A stretch of 64,000 bases of DNA from an uncultured Lachnospiraceae bacterium (GCA_910579395.1 CAJTUC010000018.1:1-64000), one strand, 5' to 3'; positions 17,615 through 25,545 are shown, counted from the first letter of the stretch. Notes: generated by a model not told the origin, from the sequence alone. Made by a program: numbers and translations.

Positions 17615-17642
17615 ACCCAAAGCCCCCAGGACAGCTCCGGGT
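17615..17642 (-). terminator. Weak hairpin between csrA and flagellin
   Basis: acccggagc pairs with ggctttgggt (two G-U pairs) around tgtcctggg on the minus strand, followed only by ttatt. It may partly separate the two transcripts. Confidence 0.3.
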
Positions 17643-17655
17643 CATTATCTTCTTT

Positions 17656-17946
17656 TTATCTCGTACCGGCTGCTTTTTTCGGCTTTCTCTGCGCCGCATC
17701 GTTTACGACAACCTTCTTTTTCCGATACCGTTCCGGCAAATCCGGCACCGCCTGATAATGCGGCAATTCTGCCTTCTCTTCCGGATTCTTTACACTGTTT
17801 TCCACGACCTTGCTCCGGACAACATTCAATTCCTTCGGTATATCCAGCATGATGCGTGTGTGATTTTTACTGCCGCCGAGAAAAATGATCTTAATATCGT
17901 CGCCGATCATCAGATAGTCTTCCGGCCCTACAGTCAGTCTTAACAT
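17656..17946 (-). CDS. csrA: CsrA-family RNA-binding regulator with long C-terminal tail
   Basis: 96 residues from ATG 17946 (gggaggt 7 nt ahead). Residues 1-50 are the CsrA fold: MLRLTVGPEDYLMIGDDIKI, then RIMLDIPKELNVVRSKVVEN, keeping the IGDDI and PKE..V.R signatures including the RNA-binding arginine. CsrA is usually 55-75 residues; this one continues with 35 residues rich in Lys, Arg and Pro (PDLPERYRKKKVVVNDAAQR, ending KPKKAAGTR). In other Firmicutes CsrA dimers repress flagellin mRNA and are released by FliW; csrA directly upstream of flagellin fits that role. No fliW is seen in the window. A recombination-like inverted repeat starts 46 bp upstream of the start. Confidence 0.85.
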   Translation of the reverse strand: MLRLTVGPEDYLMIGDDIKIIFLGGSKNHTRIMLDIPKELNVVRSKVVENSVKNPEEKAELPHYQAVPDLPERYRKKKVVVNDAAQRKPKKAAGTR

Positions 17947-17992
17947 AATGAAACCTCCCTGCTTTCCCCGGCTGCTCCGGGTGCTTCCCTGC

Positions 17993-18024
17993 AATGCAAC
18001 TCTTTGTATAAAAATGTTGCATTT
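17993..18024. repeat. Left inverted repeat of a putative invertible segment
   Basis: The 32 bp are the reverse complement of 18802-18833 at 30 of 32 positions. The site is itself a dyad (atgcaac..gttgcat arms around GTATA), the form of a tyrosine-recombinase crossover site: two arms and a short asymmetric spacer. The spacer orientation is opposite to that at the right end, so recombination would invert the DNA between. It lies 46 bp upstream of csrA. Confidence 0.75.
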
Positions 18025-18104
18025 GATAATTGAAAACTTCCAATCGTCACCTGTTGTTTATCCTGTATGATTACAACAGAACAAATGTAAAGGAGAAAAA
18101 AACG

Positions 18105-18686
18105 ATGAGCGTAACTTATCCAATTAAGAACAGAAAACTGCTGGAACTATTTAAAGACTACTATGTTTCCACCAAACCCAATCCCCGCAATTACACGATG
18201 ATCGTCATGGGCCTGAACACAGCATTCAGGATTGGAGACCTTTTGCAGCTTCAATGGGACGATGTATATGATGAAAAGAAGCGGGAATTTCGCAGACACA
18301 TCTGTATTACGGAACAGAAAACAGGAAAAGAACGAATTGTTGCAGTCAATCAGAACGAACAACAGGCGTTGGAACAATATTATAAAATACGCAGGCCGTC
18401 CGCACAGACAGACTATCTTTTTCAGAGCCAGAAATCGAAAGGCGCCCCGCTCTCTCGCTTTCAGGCCTATCGTATTATTAAGGAAGCCGCAAAGAACACA
18501 GGCCTTGAAGGACATATCGGCTGCCACTCTCTCCGAAAAACTTTTGGGTATCATGCCTGGAAGCAGGGCACACAGCCAGCCATGCTGATGAATCTCTACA
18601 ACCACTCTTCCTATCAGGTGACACAGCGATATCTCGGCATCGAGCAGGACGAGCGGGATCATGTTTATCTTCATATCGAATTGTGA
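18105..18686 (+). CDS. Short tyrosine recombinase, FimB-like DNA invertase candidate
   Basis: 193 residues from ATG 18105 (aaaggag 9 nt ahead). It consists of little more than the catalytic domain: GLNTAFRIGDLLQLQWDDV with the first Arg, KTGKER with the Lys, CHSLRKTFGYHAW (HxxR), and NHSSYQVTQRYLGI with the His and the nucleophile Tyr. All catalytic positions appear intact. The size is that of FimB/FimE-type invertases rather than of XerC/D (about 295) or phage integrases (about 380). It is the only gene between the inverted repeats at 17993 and 18802, so its own sites probably flank it. Likely role: phase-variable inversion next to csrA-flagellin; excision or transposition are alternatives. 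Confidence 0.85.
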   Translation: MSVTYPIKNRKLLELFKDYYVSTKPNPRNYTMIVMGLNTAFRIGDLLQLQWDDVYDEKKREFRRHICITEQKTGKERIVAVNQNEQQALEQYYKIRRPSAQTDYLFQSQKSKGAPLSRFQAYRIIKEAAKNTGLEGHIGCHSLRKTFGYHAWKQGTQPAMLMNLYNHSSYQVTQRYLGIEQDERDHVYLHIEL

Positions 18687-18758
18687 TGTACTCCTGCCTG
18701 CTTTATGTTCTAATGGAAAAATTTTTGAAAAAAATTTGGAATTTTTTAAATCCGGCTA

Positions 18759-18785
18759 TAAAGTATCCTCAAATAGGACCGATAT
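18759..18785 (+). promoter_or_regulatory. Sigma-28-like promoter inside the invertible segment
   Basis: TAAA (18759-18762), 15 bp, then ACCGATAT (18778-18785) fits the flagellar sigma consensus as well as the flagellin promoter does. It now points to the right, out of the segment through the repeat at 18802. After inversion it would point at csrA. Confidence 0.65.
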
Positions 18786-18801
18786 ATAAAGTGTAACTAA
18801 A

Positions 18802-18833
18802 AAATGCAACATTTTTATACAAAATGTTGCATT
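18802..18833. repeat. Right inverted repeat of the putative invertible segment
   Basis: A near-perfect dyad: AAATGCAACATTTT, spacer TATAC, then AAAATGTTGCATT. It matches the left site at 17993-18024 in inverted orientation with two mismatches. Followed by tttttatta, the dyad could also end transcription started at 18785. Confidence 0.75.
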
Positions 18834-18925
18834 TTTATTATGCCAAAAAACTTCTCAAATATACACTGGCTGAGAATATCAATGTATTAAATGTGTTAAA
18901 AGAAGAAATCAACGCCGCAGCCTGA
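18824..18925 (+). CDS. 33-codon frame at the right repeat, possible gene tail
   Basis: An ATG inside the right inverted repeat opens MLHFYYAKKLLKYTLAENIN and ends VLNVLKEEINAAA before TGA. There is no ribosome binding site. The amphipathic, Lys/Glu/Leu-rich text looks like the end of a real protein, so this may be the tail of a gene cut when the recombinase segment arrived, or the tail of a frame completed in the other orientation. Function unknown. Confidence 0.3.
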   Translation: MLHFYYAKKLLKYTLAENINVLNVLKEEINAAA

Positions 18926-18951
18926 GAAACTGCTTCAGCACAAAACAAATT

Positions 18952-19467
18952 CTATTTCATGGATAACGGAACGGTTTCTGCGGCTTCCTTATACCATTCG
19001 AGTTCCGTCGCGGGAATCGTCAGAAAATTATCCTCTCCTTCCCCCACCCGCAGAATGACATTCCGGATACCTGCCTGAATGATCATCCGGGCACATAAGG
19101 GACAGGGCTTCGCTTTATGCACAGAACAGTCTTCCGGATTAATGCCTGCCAGATACAGATCTGCTCCGAGCGTCTGCTCTCTGGAACAGTTCAGCAGTGC
19201 ATTTGCCTCCGCATGAATCGCACGGCAGATTTCATATCCTTCTCCCTGGTGCATATTTCTGGGAATCCTCGGACATATGCCGGTATCGCAGCAATTCTCG
19301 AATCCGCGCGGTGAACCGTTATATCCCGTAGAAATGACCGCGTCATCTTTGACAATGACCGCACCATATTTTCGTTTGATACAGGTACTTCTGTATGCAA
19401 AAGCTTCCGCGCAGTTCAGATAAGTATCGCTCTTGGAAATTCTTTTATTCGCCTGTGGTTTTACCAT
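18952..19467 (-). CDS. dCMP deaminase / ComEB-type cytidine deaminase
   Basis: 171 residues from ATG 19467 (ggagg 10 nt ahead; a first ATG at 19476 is only 1 nt from it). The zinc motif is HAEANALLN (HAE) and KPCPLCARMIIQAGI (PCxxC), and YNGSPRGFENCCD near the N-terminus is typical of deoxycytidylate deaminases, which turn dCMP into dUMP for thymidylate synthesis. The C-terminal 20 residues are longer than in the smallest members. thyX, the next step in the pathway, is 1.3 kb away on the same strand with an unrelated transporter between. Cytoplasmic. Confidence 0.88.
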   Translation of the reverse strand: MVKPQANKRISKSDTYLNCAEAFAYRSTCIKRKYGAVIVKDDAVISTGYNGSPRGFENCCDTGICPRIPRNMHQGEGYEICRAIHAEANALLNCSREQTLGADLYLAGINPEDCSVHKAKPCPLCARMIIQAGIRNVILRVGEGEDNFLTIPATELEWYKEAAETVPLSMK

Positions 19468-19550
19468 AAAAAACATGCCTCCATTTGTAACAGCCCTGCC
19501 GCCGAACCGTTACTTCCATTTCACAAACACAATAGCAAACGATAGACAGA

Positions 19551-19579
19551 TTGTCAAGTTACGCTTATAATGATAATGT
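19551..19579 (+). promoter_or_regulatory. Promoter of the YeiH-type gene
   Basis: TTGTCA (19551-19556) and TAATGT (19574-19579) are 17 bp apart, 44 bp upstream of the ATG. Confidence 0.5.
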
Positions 19580-19622
19580 CTGCCATACAGACATAAAATA
19601 ATAAGGAGGCATTTTTATCAAA

Positions 19623-20660
19623 ATGAAATTTTTAGAAAAAAACTGGAAAGGGCTCCTGCTCTGTCTGGCTATCTCAATACCCTCATGGTTCCTCGGGAAA
19701 CAGTTCCCCATCATCGGCGGCGCTGTCATCGCCATTATCGCCGGCATGGTCATTACACTATTCATTAAAAACAAAACGTCCTTCGAACAGGGCATCAAAT
19801 TTACTTCCAAAAAAGTATTACAGTGGGCCGTCATCCTGCTGGGTTTCGGCATGAACCTGACCGTTATCTTACAGACCGGAAAACAATCGCTGCCCATTAT
19901 CATCAGCACGATTGCAGCTTCCCTTATCATCGCATACGTTTTACATAAGGCGATGCACATTCCGGGTAAGATTTCCACACTGGTAGGCGTAGGCTCTTCT
20001 ATCTGCGGCGGTTCCGCCATCGCGGCAGCTGCCCCCGTCATCGATGCGGATGATGAAGAAGTCGCACAGGCCATTTCCGTTATCTTTTTCTTCAACGTAC
20101 TGGCAGCATTACTTTTCCCGACCTTTGGAAAACTGGTCGGCTTTGCCACCAATACGGGAGAAGCATTCGGTATTTTCGCAGGAACGGCCGTAAACGACAC
20201 TTCTTCCGTTACGGCGGCAGCTTCCACCTGGGACAGCATGTGGGGACTCGGCTCTGCGACACTTGACACCGCAGTCACCGTTAAGCTTACCCGTACCCTC
20301 GCCATCATCCCAATCACCCTCGTGCTTGCCATGCTCCGCACAAGAAAGGAAAAACAAAGCGGCGAAGCGGGGAAAAAGGTCAGCTTAAAACAGATATTCC
20401 CCTTTTTCATCCTCTACTTCATCGCTGCCTCCATCATTACCACCATCGTGGTCTCCGCAGGCGTAGATGCGGGCGTATTTAATCCGGTAAAGGAGCTGAG
20501 CAAATTCTTTATCGTCCTCGCCATGAGCGCCATTGGTTTAAATACCGATATTGTCAAACTGATCAAAACAGGCGGAAAGCCGATTGTCATGGGCTTTTGC
20601 TGCTGGGTAGGCATCACCGGCGTCAGTCTGCTGATGCAGCACCTGCTCGGAATATGGTAA
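19623..20660 (+). CDS. YeiH/UPF0324-family membrane permease
   Basis: 345 residues with about ten hydrophobic helices. Family signatures are seen in order: VLLQWAVILLGFGMNL-like text after residue 60 (QWAVILLGFGMNL), STLVGVGSSICGGSAIAAAA at about 120, EEVAQAISVIFFFNVLAALL, GIFAGTAVNDTSSVTAA and SAIGLNTD near the end. The family is often called 'putative sulfate exporter', but the substrate has not been settled. An aaggagg lies 13 nt ahead of the ATG. Single-gene unit with its own promoter; a hairpin after the stop also serves thyX from the other side. Confidence 0.85.
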   Translation: MKFLEKNWKGLLLCLAISIPSWFLGKQFPIIGGAVIAIIAGMVITLFIKNKTSFEQGIKFTSKKVLQWAVILLGFGMNLTVILQTGKQSLPIIISTIAASLIIAYVLHKAMHIPGKISTLVGVGSSICGGSAIAAAAPVIDADDEEVAQAISVIFFFNVLAALLFPTFGKLVGFATNTGEAFGIFAGTAVNDTSSVTAAASTWDSMWGLGSATLDTAVTVKLTRTLAIIPITLVLAMLRTRKEKQSGEAGKKVSLKQIFPFFILYFIAASIITTIVVSAGVDAGVFNPVKELSKFFIVLAMSAIGLNTDIVKLIKTGGKPIVMGFCCWVGITGVSLLMQHLLGIW

Positions 20661-20665
20661 AACTG

Positions 20666-20697
20666 ATAAAAAGCGCAGGCCCCACAGCCTGCGCTTT
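20666..20697 (-). terminator. Terminator of thyX (also ends the converging gene)
   Basis: aaagcgcaggc (20670-20680) and gcctgcgcttt (20687-20697) form an 11-bp stem. On the minus strand five T follow; on the plus strand only three. A decayed look-alike lies at 29523-29553. Confidence 0.8.
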
Positions 20698-20756
20698 AAA
20701 AATTTACTGCATAAATTCCCGTATGAATTTCAAACTACGCCACGATTACCGCCCTT

Positions 20757-21431
20757 TTATGTGCGTTTGCCTTTTCTGCCGCAGGATCTTGCTTCCGTAC
20801 AATAGCCGTATTCCTCGCATTTCGGCACAAAATAATGTTCTGTCAGGTAACGCCATTCCTCGGAATAGGCGCCCAGTGCTGCTGTCATATCGTTCATCAG
20901 CTTCCGGTATTCCCAGTATGCCCGCGTACAAAGGCGCTGATGCGCCATATCGATCAGGTTTCTGAGATTCGTGCGGAATACCACCTTGCTTTCCATTCCA
21001 AGCGGAAGGAGCATTGCGATGTCCTCTCCCGGTATTCCCAGTTCTTCCAGTTCCTGCATCGCCTTTAAGATTTCATCCATCGCACCATTATAGATCTCAT
21101 TCGCTTCGCTGCTATTTTCAATCTGCGGCGGAACGATATAAGGAAACCCCTTCCGATAATTGATATATCTGGTAGACGCCTGTAATCTTGTGGGACCGCC
21201 GCCGATATGTGTATACAATTCCCGGATGACTCTCGCAGAATAGCCGTCTATGACCATATATACCTGCGGATATTCCCAGGTCCTTCCATGCCCGGATGTC
21301 AGGCAGTTCATACCCCTTTTATAATTCTTGTCCGCGTCTGAGATATCCGCTCCCCAACAGACGCCTGCCTCTCTTCCGATCAGGCTGATCGGGTCGATGG
21401 TCGTTTCCTTTTGTATGATTATTTTACTCAT
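20757..21431 (-). CDS. thyX: Flavin-dependent thymidylate synthase, divergent
   Basis: 224 residues from ATG 21431. The region SARVIRELYTHIGGGPTRLQ and STRYINY corresponds to the ThyX signature (RHRxxSxNxxSxR followed by RY) in its clostridial form, where the first motif is degenerate. The second half has FRTNLRNLIDMAHQRLCTRA, the conserved ThyX stretch that binds dUMP and FAD. ThyX methylates dUMP with methylene-tetrahydrofolate and FADH2. A cysteine-containing C-terminal tail (CEEYGYCTEARSCGRKGKRT) is unusual and might bind metal. The dCMP deaminase that feeds it is nearby. Confidence 0.8.
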   Translation of the reverse strand: MSKIIIQKETTIDPISLIGREAGVCWGADISDADKNYKRGMNCLTSGHGRTWEYPQVYMVIDGYSARVIRELYTHIGGGPTRLQASTRYINYRKGFPYIVPPQIENSSEANEIYNGAMDEILKAMQELEELGIPGEDIAMLLPLGMESKVVFRTNLRNLIDMAHQRLCTRAYWEYRKLMNDMTAALGAYSEEWRYLTEHYFVPKCEEYGYCTEARSCGRKGKRT

Positions 21432-21606
21432 GCTATGGTTTGTCCTTTCTTTTGCTGCTATCATATCACATAAATCACAGACACAAACATCCGTAATCGT
21501 TATCCGTCATTCACCAAATATACAGGCATTCCCCGCTAATGCCCATTATACCTCATGAAACTTTGTAAAGCAAAGATATTTCAATTTTTATTTTTCATTA
21601 TTTCAG

Positions 21607-21635
21607 TTGCAAAAATCGAACAAATGTTTTAATAT
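21607..21635 (+). promoter_or_regulatory. Promoter with LexA-like box before the amino-acid ABC operon
   Basis: TTGCAA (21607-21612), 17 bp, TAATAT (21630-21635). The spacer contains CGAACAAATGTTT (21617-21629), close to the Gram-positive SOS box CGAAC-N4-GTTC and nearly identical to the box in the recA promoter of this window, where it holds the same place. Confidence 0.55.
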
Positions 21636-21702
21636 ATTCTATATCGGTCAGAAGACTGCCTTTCTCTGACCCGAACATCGAAACACAGGAGGAGAACTTA
21701 TC

Positions 21703-22584
21703 ATGAAAAAATGGATCTGTTTATTTTACGTCTTATTACTCACTTTCATGCTGTCCGGCTGCGGCGGCAGCGAAACTGCAGACGATGCGAATACTGCAGG
21801 AACAACAGGGGAAAATACCACAGAAGATACTGTAAAGAACAATCCCCCCGAAACGGGGAAAACATTGACAGTCGCAATGGAACTCGCCTATCCGCCTTTT
21901 GAAACAAGGGACGATGCCGGAGAACCGACAGGCATCAGTGTCGATTTAATGAAAGCTTTCGGTGAATACAGCGGATATGATATCCGAATTGAAAATACTT
22001 CATGGGACGGGCTGATTCCTTCCCTGCAGACAGGCGCCGCGGATATCGTGATTTCTTCCATGACGATAACGGAAGAACGCAGGGGGCTGGTCGATTTTTC
22101 AGACCCTTATGCCAATGCCCTGCTGGCAATCCTTGCCAATGCGGACTCCGATATCGCTTCCATCGATGACTTAAATCAATCCGGCAAAGTAGTTGCCGTA
22201 AAATCCGGCTCCACCGGACACATGTATGCGGAAAAAAATCTCTCGGAAGCCAAGCTTCTTGTCCTGCCGGATGAAAGCGCCTGCGTAACGGAAGTCACGC
22301 AGGGACGTGCGGACGGTTTTATCTACGACCAGCTCACCATCTACCGCAACTGGCAGAATAACCCGGACACCACGAGCGCTGTCTTTATCCCCTTCCAGGA
22401 TGTTGAACAATGGGGCATTGCCGTGCAGAAGGGAAATGAAGAACTGTTAAGCCAGCTCAATGCGTTTCTTGCGGATTTTCAGGCAAACGGCGGCTATGAA
22501 GAACTGACCGAAAAATATCTTGCGGAAGAGAAAAAAGCTTTTGATGAACTCAATTTCCAATGGTTCTTTGATATGAAAGAATAG
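21703..22584 (+). CDS. Amino-acid ABC transporter, substrate-binding lipoprotein
   Basis: 293 residues. The signal peptide ends in a lipobox, LSGCGG (Cys at about 20), followed by a low-complexity linker rich in Thr and Asp. The body is a type-3 periplasmic binding protein: LTVAMELAYPPFETRDDAGE, SVDLMKAFGEYSGYDIRIEN, WDGLIPSLQTGAADIVISSM, then DFSDPYANALLAIL. This set is typical for polar or acidic amino acids; the exact ligand cannot be read off. It is anchored on the outer face of the membrane and works with the permease and ATPase that follow at once. Start has aggagga 8 nt ahead. Confidence 0.93.
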   Translation: MKKWICLFYVLLLTFMLSGCGGSETADDANTAGTTGENTTEDTVKNNPPETGKTLTVAMELAYPPFETRDDAGEPTGISVDLMKAFGEYSGYDIRIENTSWDGLIPSLQTGAADIVISSMTITEERRGLVDFSDPYANALLAILANADSDIASIDDLNQSGKVVAVKSGSTGHMYAEKNLSEAKLLVLPDESACVTEVTQGRADGFIYDQLTIYRNWQNNPDTTSAVFIPFQDVEQWGIAVQKGNEELLSQLNAFLADFQANGGYEELTEKYLAEEKKAFDELNFQWFFDMKE

Positions 22585-22615
22585 CGGTCCGCCGAAGCGG
22601 ATAAGGGGTATACAC

Positions 22616-23434
22616 ATGAAACGATTAAAACAACTATTTTGGATATCCGAAGACAACGGGCGGCACACTCCCCTTTCGTCTAAAAGAAAGATAAGCCGTT
22701 TTGCGGCGCTTTTGAATCTGCTGCTTGTCACAGCTCTGTGGGTCGCACTGTTCTGGTTCTCACTTAGAGCGATTCATGTACAGCTTGATTTTGCTTTTTT
22801 GGGACAATTTCGCATCCGCATATGGGACGGCTTTCTTGTCACGTTAGGACTGAGCGTATTCAGTTTGCTTCTAAGTCTGATCATCGGCATATTGAGCGCT
22901 GCCGGACAAAGCTCACCGCTTCTTTTTATCCGGTTTTTCTGCAGCGTCTATGTGAAATTCATACGCGGAACACCGCTGATCATGCAGATTTATCTGTTTT
23001 TTTATATCGTTGGGACGGCATGGGGCGTGAATAACCGCTTTGTCGCCGGCGTTTTAATTCTTTCTATTTTTGAGGGAGCTTACATTGCAGAGATCATCCG
23101 CGGAAGCCTGCTTTCGCTGGATGAATCCCAGCTGGAAGCGGCACGGTCGGTAGGGTTCACCCGCCGGCAGACCTGGCGTTTTGTTATCCTTCCTCAGATG
23201 ATAGCACGCACCCTGCCGGCGCTTACCGGACAATTTGCATCCATCATCAAAGACTCTTCCCTGCTTTCCATAATTGCTGTTATCGAATTAACACAGGCCA
23301 TGCGCGAGATCAGCGCCGTAAACTTCCGGCTGTTCGAATGCTACCTGTTCCTCGGTATCCTATATTTATGTCTGACGCTGCCCATTTCGCTGATCAGCGA
23401 ACGCTTAGAAAGAAGGTTCCAGTATGAGAGTTGA
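22616..23434 (+). CDS. Amino-acid ABC transporter, permease
   Basis: 272 residues with five or six hydrophobic helices. LSRAVGFT-type EAA loop is present as LEAARSVGFTRRQTWRFVIL, and the HisM/GlnP signature KFIRGTPLIMQIYLFFYIVG precedes it. The first 40 residues (EDNGRHTPLSSKRKISRF) are a charged cytoplasmic extension. It forms the membrane channel of the importer. 31 bp separate it from the binding protein and it overlaps the ATPase gene by 11 bp. Confidence 0.93.
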   Translation: MKRLKQLFWISEDNGRHTPLSSKRKISRFAALLNLLLVTALWVALFWFSLRAIHVQLDFAFLGQFRIRIWDGFLVTLGLSVFSLLLSLIIGILSAAGQSSPLLFIRFFCSVYVKFIRGTPLIMQIYLFFYIVGTAWGVNNRFVAGVLILSIFEGAYIAEIIRGSLLSLDESQLEAARSVGFTRRQTWRFVILPQMIARTLPALTGQFASIIKDSSLLSIIAVIELTQAMREISAVNFRLFECYLFLGILYLCLTLPISLISERLERRFQYES

Positions 23435-24161
23435 ATTTCAGAATCTTTCCAAACAATATGAATCGGGACGGAATATCTTAAAACCCATGGATTTTGCGGA
23501 CGATGTCCACACACTGGCAGTCATCGGCCCTTCCGGCGGCGGTAAATCCACGCTGCTGCGCATTATCGGCGGCCTGATCGCTCCTACCACCGGAAAGCTT
23601 TGGGTGAACTCCGAAGAAATTGAACAAAACGAATCCTCTCTGCAGCAGTACCGTAAGAAAATCGGTTTTGTCTTTCAACAGGGAGGCTTGTTCCGCCATA
23701 TGAACGCCCATGATAATATTGCAATTCCCCTGGAACAGGTTCATGGATTCAGCCGCACAGAAGCATCCAGCCGCGCCATGGAACTGTTGGAACGCTTCGG
23801 TCTGAAAGATGACTGGAAGAAAAAACCGGCCGCGCTCTCCGGCGGCCAGCAGCAGCGCGTTGCCATCGCACGGGCAATCGCCGCAAAACCCGGTCTCCTG
23901 CTTCTGGACGAACCCACCAGCGCATTAGACCCGGAATACACGACCGAAGTACTGGATGTGATTCAGGAACTCAAAGAAGACGGCCTGCATTTTATCATCG
24001 TAACCCATGAAATGGGCTTTGCCCGTCACGCCTGCGATAAAGCGGCCTTTCTCTGCGGAGGCTCGCTCATGGAATACGGCGAAAGCGCCCAGCTTTTTGG
24101 ACAGCCGGAAACGGAGCAGTTACAGCGATTTCTGGGCAAACTCTTAGAATGGAATCTATGA
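23424..24161 (+). CDS. Amino-acid ABC transporter, ATP-binding protein
   Basis: 245 residues: Walker A GPSGGGKST at about 36, Q-loop VFQQGGLFRHM, signature LSGGQQQRVAIARAI, Walker B LLLLDEPTSALDPE and the switch His in VTHEMGF. These are the PAAT-type (polar amino acid) ATPase features. Its start overlaps the permease gene, so translation is coupled. Last gene of the three-gene operon. Confidence 0.95.
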   Translation: MRVEFQNLSKQYESGRNILKPMDFADDVHTLAVIGPSGGGKSTLLRIIGGLIAPTTGKLWVNSEEIEQNESSLQQYRKKIGFVFQQGGLFRHMNAHDNIAIPLEQVHGFSRTEASSRAMELLERFGLKDDWKKKPAALSGGQQQRVAIARAIAAKPGLLLLDEPTSALDPEYTTEVLDVIQELKEDGLHFIIVTHEMGFARHACDKAAFLCGGSLMEYGESAQLFGQPETEQLQRFLGKLLEWNL

Positions 24162-24195
24162 ATCATATTCGCAGATATAACCGATTTTATTTTCA

Positions 24196-24825
24196 CTATT
24201 TTGTACCGAAAATCCTGTCTCCGGCATCTCCCAATCCGGGAACGATATAGCCGTGCTCGTTCAGTTTTTCATCCAATGCCCCTATATACAAATCGACATC
24301 AGGATGAGCCTCCTGCATTTTCGCAACACCTTCCGGAGCAGCCAGGATACACATGAAATGAATTTTCTGGCAGCCTCTCTCTTTCAGCATGCGGATTGCA
24401 GCTACGGAAGAACCGCCGGTAGCGAGCATGGGATCGGTTACAAAGATTTCTCTCTCCGCACAGTCTGCCGGAAGCTTGCAGTAATATTCGACCGGTTCCA
24501 GCGTTTCCGGGTCGCGATACAAGCCGATGTGCCCGACTTTGGCAGTCGGTATCAGTTCCAGAACGCCGTCTACCATGCCAAGACCTGCACGGAGAATCGG
24601 CACTACCGCCATCTTTTTGCCGCACAGTTCTTTTACCGTGGCCTTACAGATCGGCGTCTCAATTTCCACATCCGCAAGCGGCAGATTCCTGGTCGCTTCA
24701 TAGCAGATGAGCATCGAGATTTCTTTAATCGTCTGACGAAAATCCTTTGTTCCCGTTTCAATGCGCCTGATATAGCCGATTTTGTGCTGTATCAAGGGGT
24801 GTTCCATAATCAATGTTTCAGCCAT
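24196..24825 (-). CDS. upp: Uracil phosphoribosyltransferase
   Basis: 209 residues, the usual length. VPILRAGLGMVDGVLELIP, the PRPP-binding loop DPMLATGGSSVAAI and the C-terminal VPGLGDAGDRIFGTK are all family signatures. It salvages uracil to UMP with PRPP in the cytoplasm. Ggag lies 10 nt before the ATG. It converges with the ABC operon, 34 bp away. Confidence 0.97.
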   Translation of the reverse strand: MAETLIMEHPLIQHKIGYIRRIETGTKDFRQTIKEISMLICYEATRNLPLADVEIETPICKATVKELCGKKMAVVPILRAGLGMVDGVLELIPTAKVGHIGLYRDPETLEPVEYYCKLPADCAEREIFVTDPMLATGGSSVAAIRMLKERGCQKIHFMCILAAPEGVAKMQEAHPDVDLYIGALDEKLNEHGYIVPGLGDAGDRIFGTK

Positions 24826-24884
24826 AATATGTTTTCTCCATTCTTCTTTTGGTATATAGAATTATAAAATTCTCCTGCAAAAAT

Positions 24885-25445
24885 CTAACGGAACAAATGC
24901 TGCTCTCCGTCATCTTCCAGTCGTCCAATACAGCTCTGCGCCCATTCTATGAGCATACGCATATTTCTGTGCCCATAATCCACCGTCATTTCCCAATAGA
25001 GCGCCTTATCCTTATCCGGAAGATAACTGCCATAAGCCGCGATATATTCCGGAATGGGTTCCAGACCTTTTAAGAAGATTTCACAGTATTCTATCAGACT
25101 ATGAAAATAACGGATATTCTCTTCTCTGCTTCTTTCTCCCATAAAGAAGGTCTTCATCAGCAGCGGGGATTTTGTCCGAAGCCCCAGGTCATCATCGGCA
25201 AGCCACTTGAGCAGTTCCGCTTTTCCCTCTTCTGTAATGGCATAGATGTTTTTATCCGGTTTGCCCTGTTGGGGCACATAGGTCTTATTCACCCAGTTTT
25301 TTTGCTCCAGCCCCTGCAGTTCCCGATAAATCTGACTGGTCTGGGCATTCCAAAAAAAACGCAGGGAATCTCTGAATACTTCCATGATTTCATAGCCCGT
25401 CATATCGTGGTAATTTAACAATCCCAAAATGCCGTGTTTTAACAT
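24885..25445 (-). CDS. PadR-family transcription regulator
   Basis: 186 residues. The N-terminal winged helix reads ILGLLNYHDMTGYEIMEVFR and SQIYRELQGLEQKNWVNKTY, then KNIYAITEEGKAELLKWLAD, the classical PadR order. The C-terminal half is helical (Vir-type dimerisation part). PadR proteins repress transporters or stress genes and are released by small molecules. The neighbour traX has a strong dyad over its promoter, but typical PadR sites (ATGT-N8-ACAT) are not evident there, so the target remains open. Confidence 0.88.
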   Translation of the reverse strand: MLKHGILGLLNYHDMTGYEIMEVFRDSLRFFWNAQTSQIYRELQGLEQKNWVNKTYVPQQGKPDKNIYAITEEGKAELLKWLADDDLGLRTKSPLLMKTFFMGERSREENIRYFHSLIEYCEIFLKGLEPIPEYIAAYGSYLPDKDKALYWEMTVDYGHRNMRMLIEWAQSCIGRLEDDGEQHLFR

Positions 25446-25545
25446 TCGCGTATTCCTTCTTCCCCGCTTTTATTCTATTTTAACTGATATGCAGATCATA
25501 TGTAAATAGCTTCTTTTGCTTTATCCGCCAATTAATCCATCCATT

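Noticed and set aside
18079..18092. gaacaaatgt before the recombinase gene as SOS box
   Set aside because: Only one half-site fits; the second half GTTC is absent.
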